Shown one piece after another: positions 1 through 10,149 of a DNA stretch of 64,000 bases (positions are counted from its first letter, which is position 1; each line of letters begins with the position of its first letter). The translations under genes were made by a program, and so were the position numbers. Location: contig CM054062.1 in assembly GCA_028641055.1 (NCBI GenBank), positions 22,080,536 to 22,144,535 of the forward strand, read 5' to 3'. The stretch comes from Alopecurus myosuroides (lineage: Eukaryota > Streptophyta > Magnoliopsida > Poales > Poaceae). Below the pieces are notes generated by a model that ran no database searches, had not been told where the DNA came from, and saw nothing but the letters and a program-made list of their open reading frames with translations.

Positions 1-5
1 AAGTT

Positions 6-1025
6 GTGTGGTACTTTCCGCTCATTCCCCGTCTGCAACGGTATTTCGCGGACCGCAAGGAAGCAGAGCTCATGCGCTGGCACGCGAAAAGGAGGAATAA
101 AGTTTTGAAAGATCCAAATCGGAGTGAAAAAGTAATTCTGACACATCCTTCAGATGCAAGTCAATGGAAAGCAATTGACTGTGAATATCCAACGTTCGGG
201 GCGGAGGCAAGGAACATCAGGTTGGGTGTGAGCACCGACGGACTCAATCCGTTTGGCAACCAGAGCAGCACCCATAGCACCTGGCCCGTGTTTGTATGGA
301 TGTACAACATCCCTCCCTGGTTGTGCATGAAGAGGAAGTATATTCACATGAGTATGCTAATTCAAGGGCCGAAACAACCAGGCAACGACATCAATCTATA
401 CCTGAAGCTGCTTAAAGATGAGCTGGAAACGCTATGGGCCGAGGAAGGGGTGAACACATGGGACGCCTTCGGTGAACAATATTTCCCAATGAGAGCTGTC
501 TTACTCTGTACGGTTCACGACCTACTAGGCTACGGATATGTGGCGGGCCAGGTGTGCCACGGACATAACGGTTGCGTGAGGTGCATGGATGACCCCACGT
601 TTATGCAACTTCCGAAAGATCCTGGGTCTTCGAAAACAGTTTTCGTTGGCCATCGAAGGTGGCTACCCAACAAAGACCCGTGGAGAAGGCGAGGAGACCT
701 TTTTAACGGTGAGGATGAGCTCCGTGGACCTCCACGTAAGAGGTGCGGCGAAGAAATCTACAATTTTCCGAATGATTGGAAGGAATGCCCAGAGCCGGGA
801 AAGAAGCAAAAGGCGCCAAAACCGCTTCTGGATGTATGGAAGACGAGGTCGGTGTTTTGGGACTTGCCATACTGGCCCATTCTCGATACGCCTCACTGCC
901 TTGATCTGATGCATATCACGAAGAATGTGTTTGAAAGTTTGTTTGGCACGCTGCTCAACATGCCGGAGAGGACCAAAGACGGGGTGAAAGCAAGAAACGA
1001 CCTAAATATTTTGGTATTAGGGTAG
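6..1025 (+). pseudogene. CACTA transposase TNP2, middle part
   Basis: The 339-residue frame matches the tnp2 transposase family (Pfam Transposase_21). Supporting stretches are IPRLQRYFADRKEAELMRWH at the start, LGVSTDGLNPFGNQSSTHS, the PGNDINLYLKLLKDELETLW region, and DLPYWPILDTPHCLDLMHITKNV near the end. The family cuts element ends during cut-and-paste transposition in the nucleus. The N-terminus lies before the window, so the ATG at 6 is only the first Met in view. The frame closes at 1023-1025, where relatives read on into an acidic linker. The continuation is in another frame from about 1030, so there is a frameshift or an unrecognised intron at about 1010-1030. Confidence 0.85.
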
Positions 1026-2382
1026 ATCTTCAGGGGGACGCCCGGATGATGACGACGACGATCAATCGTGTGATGAGGAGACGGATGGTCGCAAGGCCAA
1101 AAGGGTTAAGAGGAATGACTATTACTGCCCCCTCTCCTGCTTCACTCTTAGTCCGGACGAGATCACAAAATTGATGATGTGCCTTCTCGGAGTCAAAGTC
1201 CCTAGCGGTTACTCAGGGCTAATAAGCAGATTCCTCGACGCGCAGAAACAAAAGTTTAGCGGGATGAAGTCTCATGACTGTTACGTGATGATGACGCAGA
1301 TACTTCCGGTTGCGATCCGCGGAATAATGGACAAACCCGTCCGGGAAACCCTGTTTGGCCTCTGTAACTTCTTCGACGTTATATCTCGAAAGTCGATCAC
1401 GGGGAAGCAGATCTCAAGGCTGCAGGAAGAGATTGTCGTGATACTATGCGAGCTTGAGATGTACTTTCCACCATCATTCTTTGACATATGTGTTCATCTG
1501 TTGGTCCATATCGTGGACGATATCATCCATCTCGGGCCATTGTTCCTGCACAACATGATGCCGTTTGAAAGGATGAATGGGGTCATCAAAGGATATGTTC
1601 GCAACAGAGCTCGTCCGGACGGAAGCATCGTTCAGGGCTTTCTCACCGAAGAGTGCATCTCTTTCTGCACGAATCATATGGACGTGGAGGACCCAGTTGG
1701 TCTGCCCAGAAACAAGCACATTGGCAAGCTCGATGGAGTAGGTCACAAAAATGGACGTAGAGAAGTGCATGTGGATCGGGCTTGTCGACGCACCGACTTT
1801 AACAGGGCAAACTTAGTAGCTCTCCAACACATTGACATGGTCGATACTTGGGTGGAAAAACACAAGAGCTCGATTATGAAAAAGTACAGTGAACAAGGCA
1901 AGCGGAGGACCGAAGGAGAAATAATCAGAGAGCATAACTCCACTTTCTTGCGTTGGTTTAAAGATGTGATCGTCGCTAATCCACCGCCAAGGGATTGTGC
2001 GAAAAATAAACTATTGTACGCCTTGGCACATGGCCCAGCTCCCAACCTAGCGACGTTTCAAGCATATGATATCAACGGGTTCACTTTCTACACAGAGGAG
2101 AAACACAAAACTTCCGATTATCAAAACTCAGGGGTAACGATGGAATCCTACACCGGTGACAAAAAGTTAAGATACTACAGAAGGATCGAGGAGATATGGG
2201 AGCTTAACTACTCTGGAGAGAAGGTGCCTATGTTCCGCGTTAGATGGGCTAGGATGTCGACCGTCAGAAAAGAAGACCAATACTTTACAACCATGGTTAT
2301 TCCCGAAGCCGGAACCTCATCAAGCGCGAATGTCACAGAAGCCGAAGCCGGAACCATGGTGTGTTTGAATTATTATAGATGA
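1026..2382 (+). pseudogene. CACTA transposase TNP2, C-terminal part (DUF4218/DUF4216)
   Basis: This continues the transposase after a frame change. It begins with an acidic linker (DDDDDQSCDEE, before the first Met at 1171). Next comes a DUF4218-type domain with QILPVAIRGIMDK, VRETLFGLCNFFDVISRKSI and MMPFERMNGVIKGYVRNR. A DUF4216-type tail follows with YDINGFTFYTEE, GVTMESYTG and EIWELNYSGEKVPMFRVRWA. The protein ends in YYR at 2382. From memory of the family, relatives run on through a short tail with a Val-Asp-Gln-Cys motif, so the extreme C-terminus seems lost. It should act with the preceding frame as one protein. Confidence 0.8.
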
Positions 2383-2490
2383 AATGTCTTTGAATAAATT
2401 AAACAAATAAAGAAAACAAAATAAAACATTATTATTTGTAATGTGTTTGAAATTAATTTGTAATGTGTTTGAATAATTTAAACAAATAAA
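2383..2490 (+). repeat. AT-rich direct repeat downstream of TNP2
   Basis: Two imperfect copies of about 40 bp lie about 78 bp apart. Each contains TTTGAATAA and AAACAAATAAAG. Both include AATAAA-like signals, so this may be the polyadenylation region of the transposase gene. That role is inferred from position and composition only. Confidence 0.5.
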
Positions 2491-2640
2491 GAAAAAAAAA
2501 CGTAGCGCTGGCGAACAAGTGCCACTGTTCGCCAGCGGTAAGGTACCTCTAGCGCTGGGCAACAGAACCTTGTTCGCCAGCGGTAACTTACCGCTGGCGA
2601 ACAGTTGCAGTTGTTCGCCAGCGGTATGTGGCGCTGTGTC
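2489..2640. repeat. CACTA subterminal inverted repeats and hairpin
   Basis: The 13-15-base motif CCGCTGGCGAACA and its complement TGTTCGCCAGCGG alternate several times. The best pair (2589-2603 and 2612-2626) forms a perfect 15-bp stem with an 8-nt loop. In CACTA elements, repeated subterminal motifs are the binding sites of the TNPA-type protein, and the arrangement fits that role. No TNPA-like gene is visible. Confidence 0.6.
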
Positions 2641-3384
2641 ACTTATGCGCGGGCCCCCCGCCCCTCCCCTCTACCTACCAGTACTACGCACAGTGCAGGG
2701 ACTTAGTCGTTTTCGCGATCGACAGAGAAGCAACCACACCGCGCGCGCGCAACTGCAGGTCTCCGGCGAGCAATTGCGTAGGTCTCCGGCGAGCAACTGC
2801 AGGTCTCCGACGAGCGCGCCCCTCCCTCTCCTCGCCACCGCGCCCCTCCCTCCCTCTCCTCGATCGCCCCTCCCTTCCCCACTGCCCCTGCGCGTGAGCA
2901 CAACCACTGCCCCGACCCTCCGTGTCTCCGGCGATCTCCGTGTCTCCGGCGACCTTCCCTGTCTCCGGCGAGCCCACCCCACCACTGCCCCTCCCTCCCT
3001 CTCCTCGCGCGCCCCTCCCACGCAATCCACTGCTCGTACTGCTCCACGCCCTGAAGGTGTTCGACCCCTGTTCTGCAAGAAACAGGTAATTTTTTTTCTT
3101 TCATTTTTTTGTCTATGATTTACTTTGAACTCATATGTTTGAACTAGCAGTTTAAATGTCCATGTGCTTATTTTGTGGCTGTTTTTTGTGGCCATGTGCT
3201 TATTTACCTAGTGTGTGTGTGTGTACTGGCTGTGTGTGTGTACTGCAACCTGTGTGATGCTTGAAATCCAGGCTATGATCTGTGTTGGATAGGAATTTTA
3301 TTGTGCCCTAAATTAATTCTCTGTTGCTATGTGCTGTGAGATGATATTGGTGATGGAGTGATGCTGTTGGTGGAAAATTAGTTT
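2641..3384. other. GC-rich block and AT-richer flank, no supported gene
   Basis: 2641-3085 is very GC-rich, with short repeats of GTCTCCGGCGA. Reading frames are open on both strands and encode only low-complexity Arg/Pro/Gly/Ser. At about 3083 a CAG|GTAA-like splice donor is followed by T-rich, intron-like sequence with a short (GT)n tract at about 3213-3240. It could be a 5' exon and intron of a CACTA gene or of another element. I recognise no protein and make no functional call. Confidence 0.35.
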
Positions 3385-3399
3385 GGCGTAGGCCTCCTG

Positions 3400-3550
3400 T
3401 GCTTTGTGTTTGCACGCCCTGCCGAGTAGCATACTTAGCAGTTTCTCTAGGCTTACTGTGTTTTGTGTTTGCACGCCTTGCCGAGTAGCACACTTAGAAG
3501 TTTTCTCTAGGCTTACTGTGCTTTATGTTTGCACGCCTTGCCGAGTAGGA
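3400..3550 (+). repeat. Three-copy 60-bp tandem repeat (intron-type)
   Basis: The motif TGTTTGCACGCC followed by CGAGTAG recurs with cores at 3412, 3471 and 3531, so the period is 59-60 bp. The same unit occurs three times with the same period in reverse orientation at 29520-29700, inside intron 1 of the antisense gene of element Y. This copy lies directly before the matching exon, so it is intron 1 of a relative. Confidence 0.85.
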
Positions 3551-3597
3551 TGCCTTCATGGTACTCGACTAACTTGTGATGTTTGTCTATTTTCCAG

Positions 3598-3861
3598 GTC
3601 CTTGCTCGCCAGCTCGCTGAGAGCATGGAACGCTTCGAGGCCAACTGGGAGGATGACCGAAAGGAGGACGACGAGGTCTCCTACGACACCGTGGACAAGC
3701 TCAATCTCCCTCATGCCGCTCAGAAGGAGAAGCATCACGTTGACGCGTCTGTCCGCGATTGGTCCGAGGACGATGAAGAAGGTAATTGAGTTCATCTTGT
3801 CCGGTCGCGAGTAGCGCAACCCAGTTTCCTCCCGCTTCTGAATAATGGTTGTTCTTTATAG
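3598..3861 (+). pseudogene. Captured exon 2 and intron 2 of a gypsy antisense gene
   Basis: Exon 3598-3781 has an acceptor (TTTCCAG) before it and a donor (GAAG|GTAATT) after it. It is exactly 184 nt, the length of exon 2 in element Y (29281-29464). The two peptides align without gaps for most of their length. Shared parts include VLARQLAES, DKLNLPHA and the acidic end SEDDEE/SEDEDE. Intron 2 follows (3782-3861, 80 nt) and ends in TAG. At 3862 copia sequence begins where exon 3 is expected. The piece therefore carries intron 1 tail, exon 2 and intron 2 only. How it came to lie beside the CACTA element is not visible. It may be a capture or the remnant of a whole gypsy element. Confidence 0.8.
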
Positions 3862-6597
3862 TTGAAAGATATGTTTCATGGCTTTGCACCCGTTCAGAAC
3901 GAGTTATTTATTTTGAATCTTGATAGTGAATCGGTCTATAACATAAATGTTAAAAGGTTGAAACCAAATGATCTAAATATGACTTACTTTTGGCACTGTC
4001 GGCTTGGTCATATAAGTTGGAAGCGCATGAACAAGCTCCATGATGATGGACTTCTAACTTCGTTCGACTTAGAGTCATTCGAGACATGCGAATCATGCCT
4101 ACTAGAAAAAATGACCAAGACACCTTTTGCAAGGAGTTGTGGAAGGGCGCCCGACTTGTTGGAACTAATACATAGTGATGTATGTGGCCCAATGAGCACG
4201 ACAACCAGAGGTGGTTACGAGTACTTCATTACCTTCACTGATGATTTGAGTAGGTATGGATATATCTATTTAATGAAACACAAGTCGGAAGCCTTTGAGA
4301 AATTCAAGGAATTCCAGAGTGAAGTACAAAATTAGCTCGACAAGAAAATAAAGTTTCTACGGTCGGACCGTGGAGGCGAGTACATGAGCCATGAGTTTGA
4401 TGACCATCTAAAGAGTTATGGAATAGTTTCTCAACTCACTCCGCCGGGTACACCGCAGAGAAACGGTGTATCGGAACGGAGAAATCGTACCTTGTTGGAC
4501 ATGGTACGATCAATGATGAGTCAGAAAGATCTACCTTTATAATTTTGGGGTTATTGTCTAGAAACTACAGCGTTCACACTAAACAGAGTACCATCAAAGT
4601 CAGTAGAGAAGACTCCGCATGAGATGTGGACTGGCAAAAGGCCAAGTTCGTATTTTCTTAAGATTTAGGGTTGTGAAGCATTTGTCAAGCGACTTCAGTC
4701 GGACAAGCTCACGTGCAATTCAGATAAGTGTATTTTCGTGGGGTATCCGAGGGAAACCTTGGGGTACTACTTCTACAACCGGGAAGAGGGAAAAGTGTTT
4801 GTTGCTCGGAATGGTGTCTTCCTTGAGAAAGAGCTTCTCAATCGGGGAGTCAGTGGGAGCATAGTGCAACTTGAAGAAATTCGAGAGGAACCGTCTAGGG
4901 GCGAGTCGGGAAGGGCCTTGGAGGCTGAGAAATTCGTGGTACCTACGCCGGTAACAACACCTGAACCACAAATATCTGCCAGATTACAAAATGCTCGTGA
5001 TGTTTTACTGTTAGACAGTAATGAGCCGGCAACTTATTCGGAAGCGATGGTGGGATCTGATTGCGAGTCATGGCTTGGACCCATGAGATCCGAGTTAAAG
5101 TCCATGGATGAAAACCAAGTTTGGAATTTGGTTGATCTGCGTGACGGTGCAAGACCCGTCGAGTGCAAATGGGTCTTTAAGAAGAAAACTGATATGGATG
5201 GAAATATTTCCGTCTGTAAAGCACGACTTGTCGCGAAGGGGTTCCGACAGGTTCAAGGAGTTGACTACGACGAGACCTTCTCGCCCATAGCGATGCTTAA
5301 GTCAGTTCGGATCATGTTAGCCATAGCAGCTTATTTCGACTATGAGATATGGTAGATGGATCTCAAGACGGATTTCCTTAATGGAAATTTAACTGAGGAC
5401 GTGTATATGATACAGCCCGAAGGTTTTTTTGATCCAGCTAATGCTGACAAGGTATGCAAACTTCAGAAATCCATTTATGGGTTGAAGAAAGTGTCTCGGA
5501 GTTGGAACGTTTGCTTTCATGAGGTAGTCAAATCGTTTGGCTTCATCAAGAGCGATCATGATTCTTGTTTATACAAGAAGTTTAGTAGGATCAAAGTAAA
5601 TTTTCTAATCTTATATGTGGATGACATATTACTGATTGGAAATGATGTCATGATGTTGCAAGAAACCAAAGAATCATTGGAAAGGAGTTTCTCAATGAAG
5701 GATTTGGGTGAGGCGACTTACATACTGGGAATCAGGATCTATAGAGATAGATGAAGGCGGATCATTGGATTGAGTCAGAGTACATATCTAGACAAAGTTT
5801 TGAAGAAATTCAAAATGGAAGAGTCTAAGAAGGGGATCTTACCGATGTCCCACGGTATAAAACTTAGCAAGACTCAGTGTCCTTCGACGACTGATGAGCG
5901 AAGTCGGATGAGTGTGTTCCCGTATGCTTCGGCAATCGGATCCATCATGTATGCCATGATTTGTACTAGGACAGATGTTTCCTATGCTCTAAGTGTAACG
6001 AGCAGATACCAGGCTGACCCTGGCGAAGCCCACTGGGAAGCGGTTAAAAACATCCTTAAGTACTTGAGAAGGACTAAGGAAATGTTCCTAGTTTATGGAG
6101 GTGATGAGGAATTCAGTGTAAAGGGTTACACGGATGCGAGTTATCTCACCGACTCAGATGATTCTCGTTCGCAATCAAGATACGTGTTCGTAATGAACGG
6201 AGGGGCTGTGAGCTGGAAGAGTTCCAAACAAGATACAGTGTCTGCATCTACAACAGAGGCTGAGTATATTGCTGCCTCGGAGGTTGCAAAGGAAGCTGTT
6301 TGGACCAGGAACCTCCTGATAGATCTTGGTGTGGTTCAGGGCGCGTCCAATCCATTGGACGTATATTGTGACAACAATGGTGCTATCGCACAAGCCAAGG
6401 AACCTAGACAACACCAGAAGAAAAAACATATACTCATGCGTTACCACATCATTCACCAGTTTGTCGAACAAGGTGATATCAAGTTATGCAAAGTACACAC
6501 GGATGCAAACATTGCAGATCCGTTGACAAAGGCGCTACCACAGCCAAAGCATGAGGCGCACATGAGAGGTATGGGCATTCGATGCTTAGGCATATGA
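3862..6597 (+). pseudogene. Copia pol (integrase, reverse transcriptase, RNase H), degenerate
   Basis: The frame is interrupted by stops near 4333, 4540, 4665, 5353 and 5752. Order of domains: HHCC zinc finger (HCRLGH, CESC), then integrase core with D of HSDVCGP, D of RSDRGGEY and E of GVSERRN. Next are the RT with KARLVAKGF and YVDDILLIG, then RNase H with YTDASY, TEAEY and YCDNNGA. All catalytic residues I can check are still present, so decay is by stops rather than active-site loss. Two stops (4333, 5353) fall where copia proteins normally have Gln (NQL and QMDVKTAF contexts), which fits CAG-to-TAG change. The integrase joins cDNA to host DNA, and RT/RNase H make the cDNA. Confidence 0.9.
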
Positions 6598-6632
6598 TGT
6601 CGAGATGATTGACTCTAGCTTAAGTGGGAGAC

Positions 6633-7997
6633 TGTTGGGAATATGCCCTAGAGGCAATCATGTATGATGTAATTCCCAATGTATTCATAAAGTTATTAAG
6701 TTGTCCTTGTTTTGAACATCTGATACATGTCATTGAATATGTGATTCAAGTGTGAAACTATGTATTCATGTTGTTCATGCTAAATTGTCCTTGGTCATTA
6801 AGGTTGTGCTGGACACACACCCTAGACTAATGTGAGTGTTGGCTGATGACTCGGTTCCACTTGTCATGGGCATGGCGATGCCATTCCAACGTTCACAGAC
6901 TTGGCTAAATAGTTTATCAAGTCAGACTGACCCATATTGAGATGCAACGAGTAAGTCGTCATTTGCATGTCTCAATCAATGTAATCCTTAGACCTGAGGT
7001 TGTTGCACAATCCGAGTTGTGGATCACCGACTTAGGTTCTGTCAAACGTTGTTCCGTAACAAGGCAGTTATAAAGGCAGAGTTCGGGTCGAATAAGAAGC
7101 AAGCTGCGTGATGTGGATAATTAAGATGGGATTTTGCCCCTCCGAATGGAGAGATATTCTCTGGGCCCTCTAGAGTGATACGATTCCATAAGCATGGCCA
7201 TGCGTGACTCATTTAAGTGTTAACTGGGTCTATTGACTAAGAGTTAGTCAGATGAATCATATATCATGGACCGAGAAGAGAGTTGAGCTATTTAAGGGAT
7301 GACGATAATTCGCTTATAGTTCGATAAGGTATATCGTGAGGCAAAAGGGAATGAGAGGAAAGTCACATTGGAAGGTATGTCGTCATGACTCAATGGGACT
7401 TGGGAGTCGGCACGTTCCGCTAGGAGCCGCTACCGATTGATCGATTGAGAGTCAGACTCCAATCGTGTCCAAGTCGCCATGAGCCTGCAGGGTCGCACTC
7501 TTAAGAGCGGGAGCAAGTATATTGGTCGGGTTGGACCCGAACCGGAAATGGACTGAATTTGTAGTCGGACTCACAGAGGGAATGGGCAACAAGCGTTGTG
7601 AAGCCCACTACCATTTGCTATATAAAGAGGGGCGCAGGTTGCCTAGCGGGCACGAGACTCCACTCCCATGCGTTTGGAACCCTAGCCCCACTCAGTCTAG
7701 CCGTCGCACCGGACCTAGCAGTCCACCGTCGGAGCCCCTCCTCGCACGTGTGGATACCCGCAGAGGTGCTGTACATTTAGCACTTTGAAGTTCACGGGAT
7801 TGGATCGGCTGGATCAGATCGTGGGACTACACTGCATCGATTGCGCTGCATCGATAATCCGCACTTGCGCGTCTAGTGGTAATCCTCGTGGCCTTCTACC
7901 TCGGCTAGATGTTGGAAGTACTGCGTAGAAAAGTTTTCGCTTATCTCTATGCGTTCCATCAAGATCTGTAGAGATATTACGACTATGTGTTCCAACA
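6633..7997 (+). repeat. 3' LTR of the copia element
   Basis: It begins TGTTGGGAATATGCC right after the polypurine tract. The proposed end is TGTTCCAACA at 7997, which mirrors the start as an imperfect inverted repeat. A TATA box (TATATAAA) lies at 7619-7626. Close to the end a 37-bp unit is imperfectly duplicated (about 7951-8020), which makes the exact end uncertain by some tens of bases. There is no second LTR in the window to compare. Confidence 0.7.
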
Positions 7998-9092
7998 AGA
8001 TCTATAGAGCTATTACGAGTCCTCCGTCCCAAATTCCCTCGCTGCGACCATCTGCTTAACCGGTACTACCCAAAAGTCTCATGCTTACTATAGGAAAGAA
8101 TGAAAGGAAGGATGGCTCGCTTTACAACCTGGGCGAGTCTGGCTGCCGGGTCAATGCGTAGGACGCACGATCTACAAACAACAATAGGGAGAGCCAACCA
8201 AGAACGAAAGAACCTCGAAACAAACCCGCGAGCGAACACCAAACAGACTAAGAGGGAGGAAGCACCAAATGCGGCTTACTAAGCGAGAAGGCTCCAAGCA
8301 GCCTAATAATGCATTACAAGGTAGCTTGCTTCTTTTCAACCTAAGCGGTATAGCTAAGCTTACTCATCAAGGGCCGATAGTTAGAGATGCTTTTGTTGCT
8401 AATGGAGAAAGATTGGAGTGAAGTTTAGTATGCTTTCTAAGATCAGAGGAGGAAAAGAATGAAGGTATGGGCGGGAAGGAGGAGGCAATGCCCCCTCAAT
8501 GTGTATTCGACTACTCATTACGGAACCATCGATTGATCAGATTATACTTCCCGCGGGGTAGCGCGGGGAACTTGCTGAATCAACTCCTTGGAATCGAAGG
8601 CATGACTGAGGGTCAATCCTATGGTAACACCAACTTAGGAATGCATGTTTCACTTCCTTGACAGAGCCAACTGGGATACTCTATCTCGATGTTGACCTAA
8701 CATGGATTGATTCTCAATTCTGAAGGGTCTCATCCTAATCTCGCAAAGGATCAACAATAGTTGTGTGTACCCGATGACTCTTAGGGAAAGAAAAGCATTT
8801 TTTATCTCTCAGCAGTTATACCGGCTATGGGTGGGTTGGTCATATAATGTGCCTTCCTTCTTCGAATCTCTTGGTATGTATTGACCCCTAACTATAGATC
8901 AGATCAACCGGAGCAGAAATTTAATTACGCACTGCTGCTGAGTCGTCAGATTTATCCACCTGAGGGGTTCTTGGAATTTCTGTTTTTGAATTGCGTTGGG
9001 GGAAATGTACCAAAGCTAGGAAGATAGATAGACTCCTTTCCCGCTGCTAAGGGAGAGCAAGAAAGTAAATCAAATGATTGTTTTTCTTCACC
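7998..9092. other. NUMT, left part (mitochondrial intergenic DNA)
   Basis: No transposon signature, and no gene I recognise. The base composition and style resemble grass mitochondrial spacer DNA. The main support is indirect. G0 inserted here with a perfect 5-bp duplication (AGCGC at 9093-9097 and 57134-57138), and the other side at 57139 runs into clear mitochondrial genes. Removing G0 joins the two sides. Short frames such as 8467-8661 have no known product. Confidence 0.6.
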
Positions 9093-9097
9093 AGCGC

Positions 9098-9574
9098 TGT
9101 CGGATATATGCCAATTAGGGGTATATCTGGCATTGGTCGAAGTCTGGATTACCAAGGTGGTCCGCGAGCAATGGAGCAGAGTCCATTGGGCGGCCCAGTA
9201 AGCTGACACGCAGAAAGCCGGATTCTAGAAGAACCCGGACCACGTACCAATTGTGGTACAGCTTGGAGAAGAAATCGGATTCCTTACTTTCCAAGTTAGA
9301 TACTTTCCATAGTCTTCTAGGTTTCCTTCCTGTAAGCCCTAGTATGGCTATCTATATAAAGCCGGACGGGAGCGAAAGACAAGACAAGATCTTAACTTAG
9401 CTAGAAGCCAACTCGTCGGGAAGTTCATCCTCGCCGAGTTAGCGAAACCATACTCACAATTGTACTTTGTATACTTTAGGATTCAGCCCTAATTTTAGTG
9501 AGACCGAAGGAGTAGGAATGCCGCCTAGTTGCATCCTACCGAACCTGGGAAATCGTAACTACAAAGTCTCAACA
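9098..9574 (+). repeat. G0 5' LTR
   Basis: It runs from TGTCGGATATATGCC to TCTCAACA, with a TATA box (TATATAAA) at 9353-9360. The 3' LTR has the same order of blocks but many substitutions. It also holds about 75 bp (roughly 57030-57110) that are absent here, just before the shared CTAACTACAAAGTCTC end. The divergence shows that G0 is much older than Y. Confidence 0.9.
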
Positions 9575-10149
9575 GTTGGCGCCCACCATGGGGCCTGCGA
9601 CATCGGGGGTTACGCTTCGAGCGGGGATACTCGGCGGAATCGGTAGCACGATCACTGTCGGAAGCCTAGAATTCGACGACGGAGTCAGACGCTTCCTCGA
9701 CAACGGATCCTAAATGCCGGCACGGAATCACCTGGTAAGTGCCTACGTCCTACCGATTGGATCTGCTAACGCTTTTATCGGTTTGACAGCAGAAGTAATG
9801 GGATTCCGTGGTGGAAGCAATTTTATCCCACCCTCCCTATGCCCAACAGGATAAGGCTTCAATGCCGAATTCTGCTCATATCTGCCCTATTCGTACATTA
9901 GGGAAAATCAAAACTCAACAGTTGCATATCGCCAAAGCATGTCTGGATGTGCCGCCTCTTTGGAGATGCCTGCAACCAGACCACACTTCATTGGCATGGT
10001 GCAGTCAGAGGTCACCAAAAACACGGAAGACAACAATCCCGTGGAACAGGCAAATCCCACAGATACTGTGGAAGATCCGACCCGCCAACTTGGCGACAAA
10101 CTCGAAAGTTGAGTCTATACTAGCTGCCATTGAGACAAGATTGGACTCA
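9575..10149 (+). other. G0 primer-binding site and untranslated leader
   Basis: The primer-binding site is at about 9576-9594 (TTGGCGCCCACC...), one base after the LTR. tRNA-primed first-strand synthesis would start here. The rest is leader with no supported coding region. The frame 9808-10185 shows no recognisable domain. Confidence 0.75.

Larger units (their letters stand above)
1..2640 (+). mobile_element. CACTA (En/Spm) DNA transposon, 3' part
   Basis: The window opens inside a CACTA-superfamily element read on the plus strand. Its TNP2-type transposase is split between two reading frames (6-1025 and about 1026-2382). It is followed by AT-rich sequence and by inverted subterminal repeats at 2489-2640. 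I did not find a terminal CACTA/TAGTG motif or the 3-bp target duplication, so the right edge at about 2640 is an estimate. The left end lies outside the window. The transposase is frame-broken, so the copy is probably not autonomous. Confidence 0.8.
3862..7997 (+). mobile_element. 5'-truncated copia LTR retrotransposon
   Basis: The element starts abruptly in the GAG-pre-integrase region and continues through integrase, reverse transcriptase and RNase H to a polypurine tract (about 6621-6630, TAAGTGGGAG) and a 3' LTR beginning TGTTGGGAATATGCC at 6633. The 5' LTR, primer-binding site and gag are missing, so the left edge is a deletion or recombination breakpoint. The LTR start resembles the BARE/Angela group of Triticeae copia elements, but I would not assign a family name. 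The copy is old and inactive. Confidence 0.85.

Noticed and set aside
2519..3195. Long overlapping frames on both strands in the GC-rich block
   Set aside because: Frames are open in several phases at once and encode only low-complexity Arg/Pro/Gly/Ser, as expected from composition. No domain or homologous stretch.
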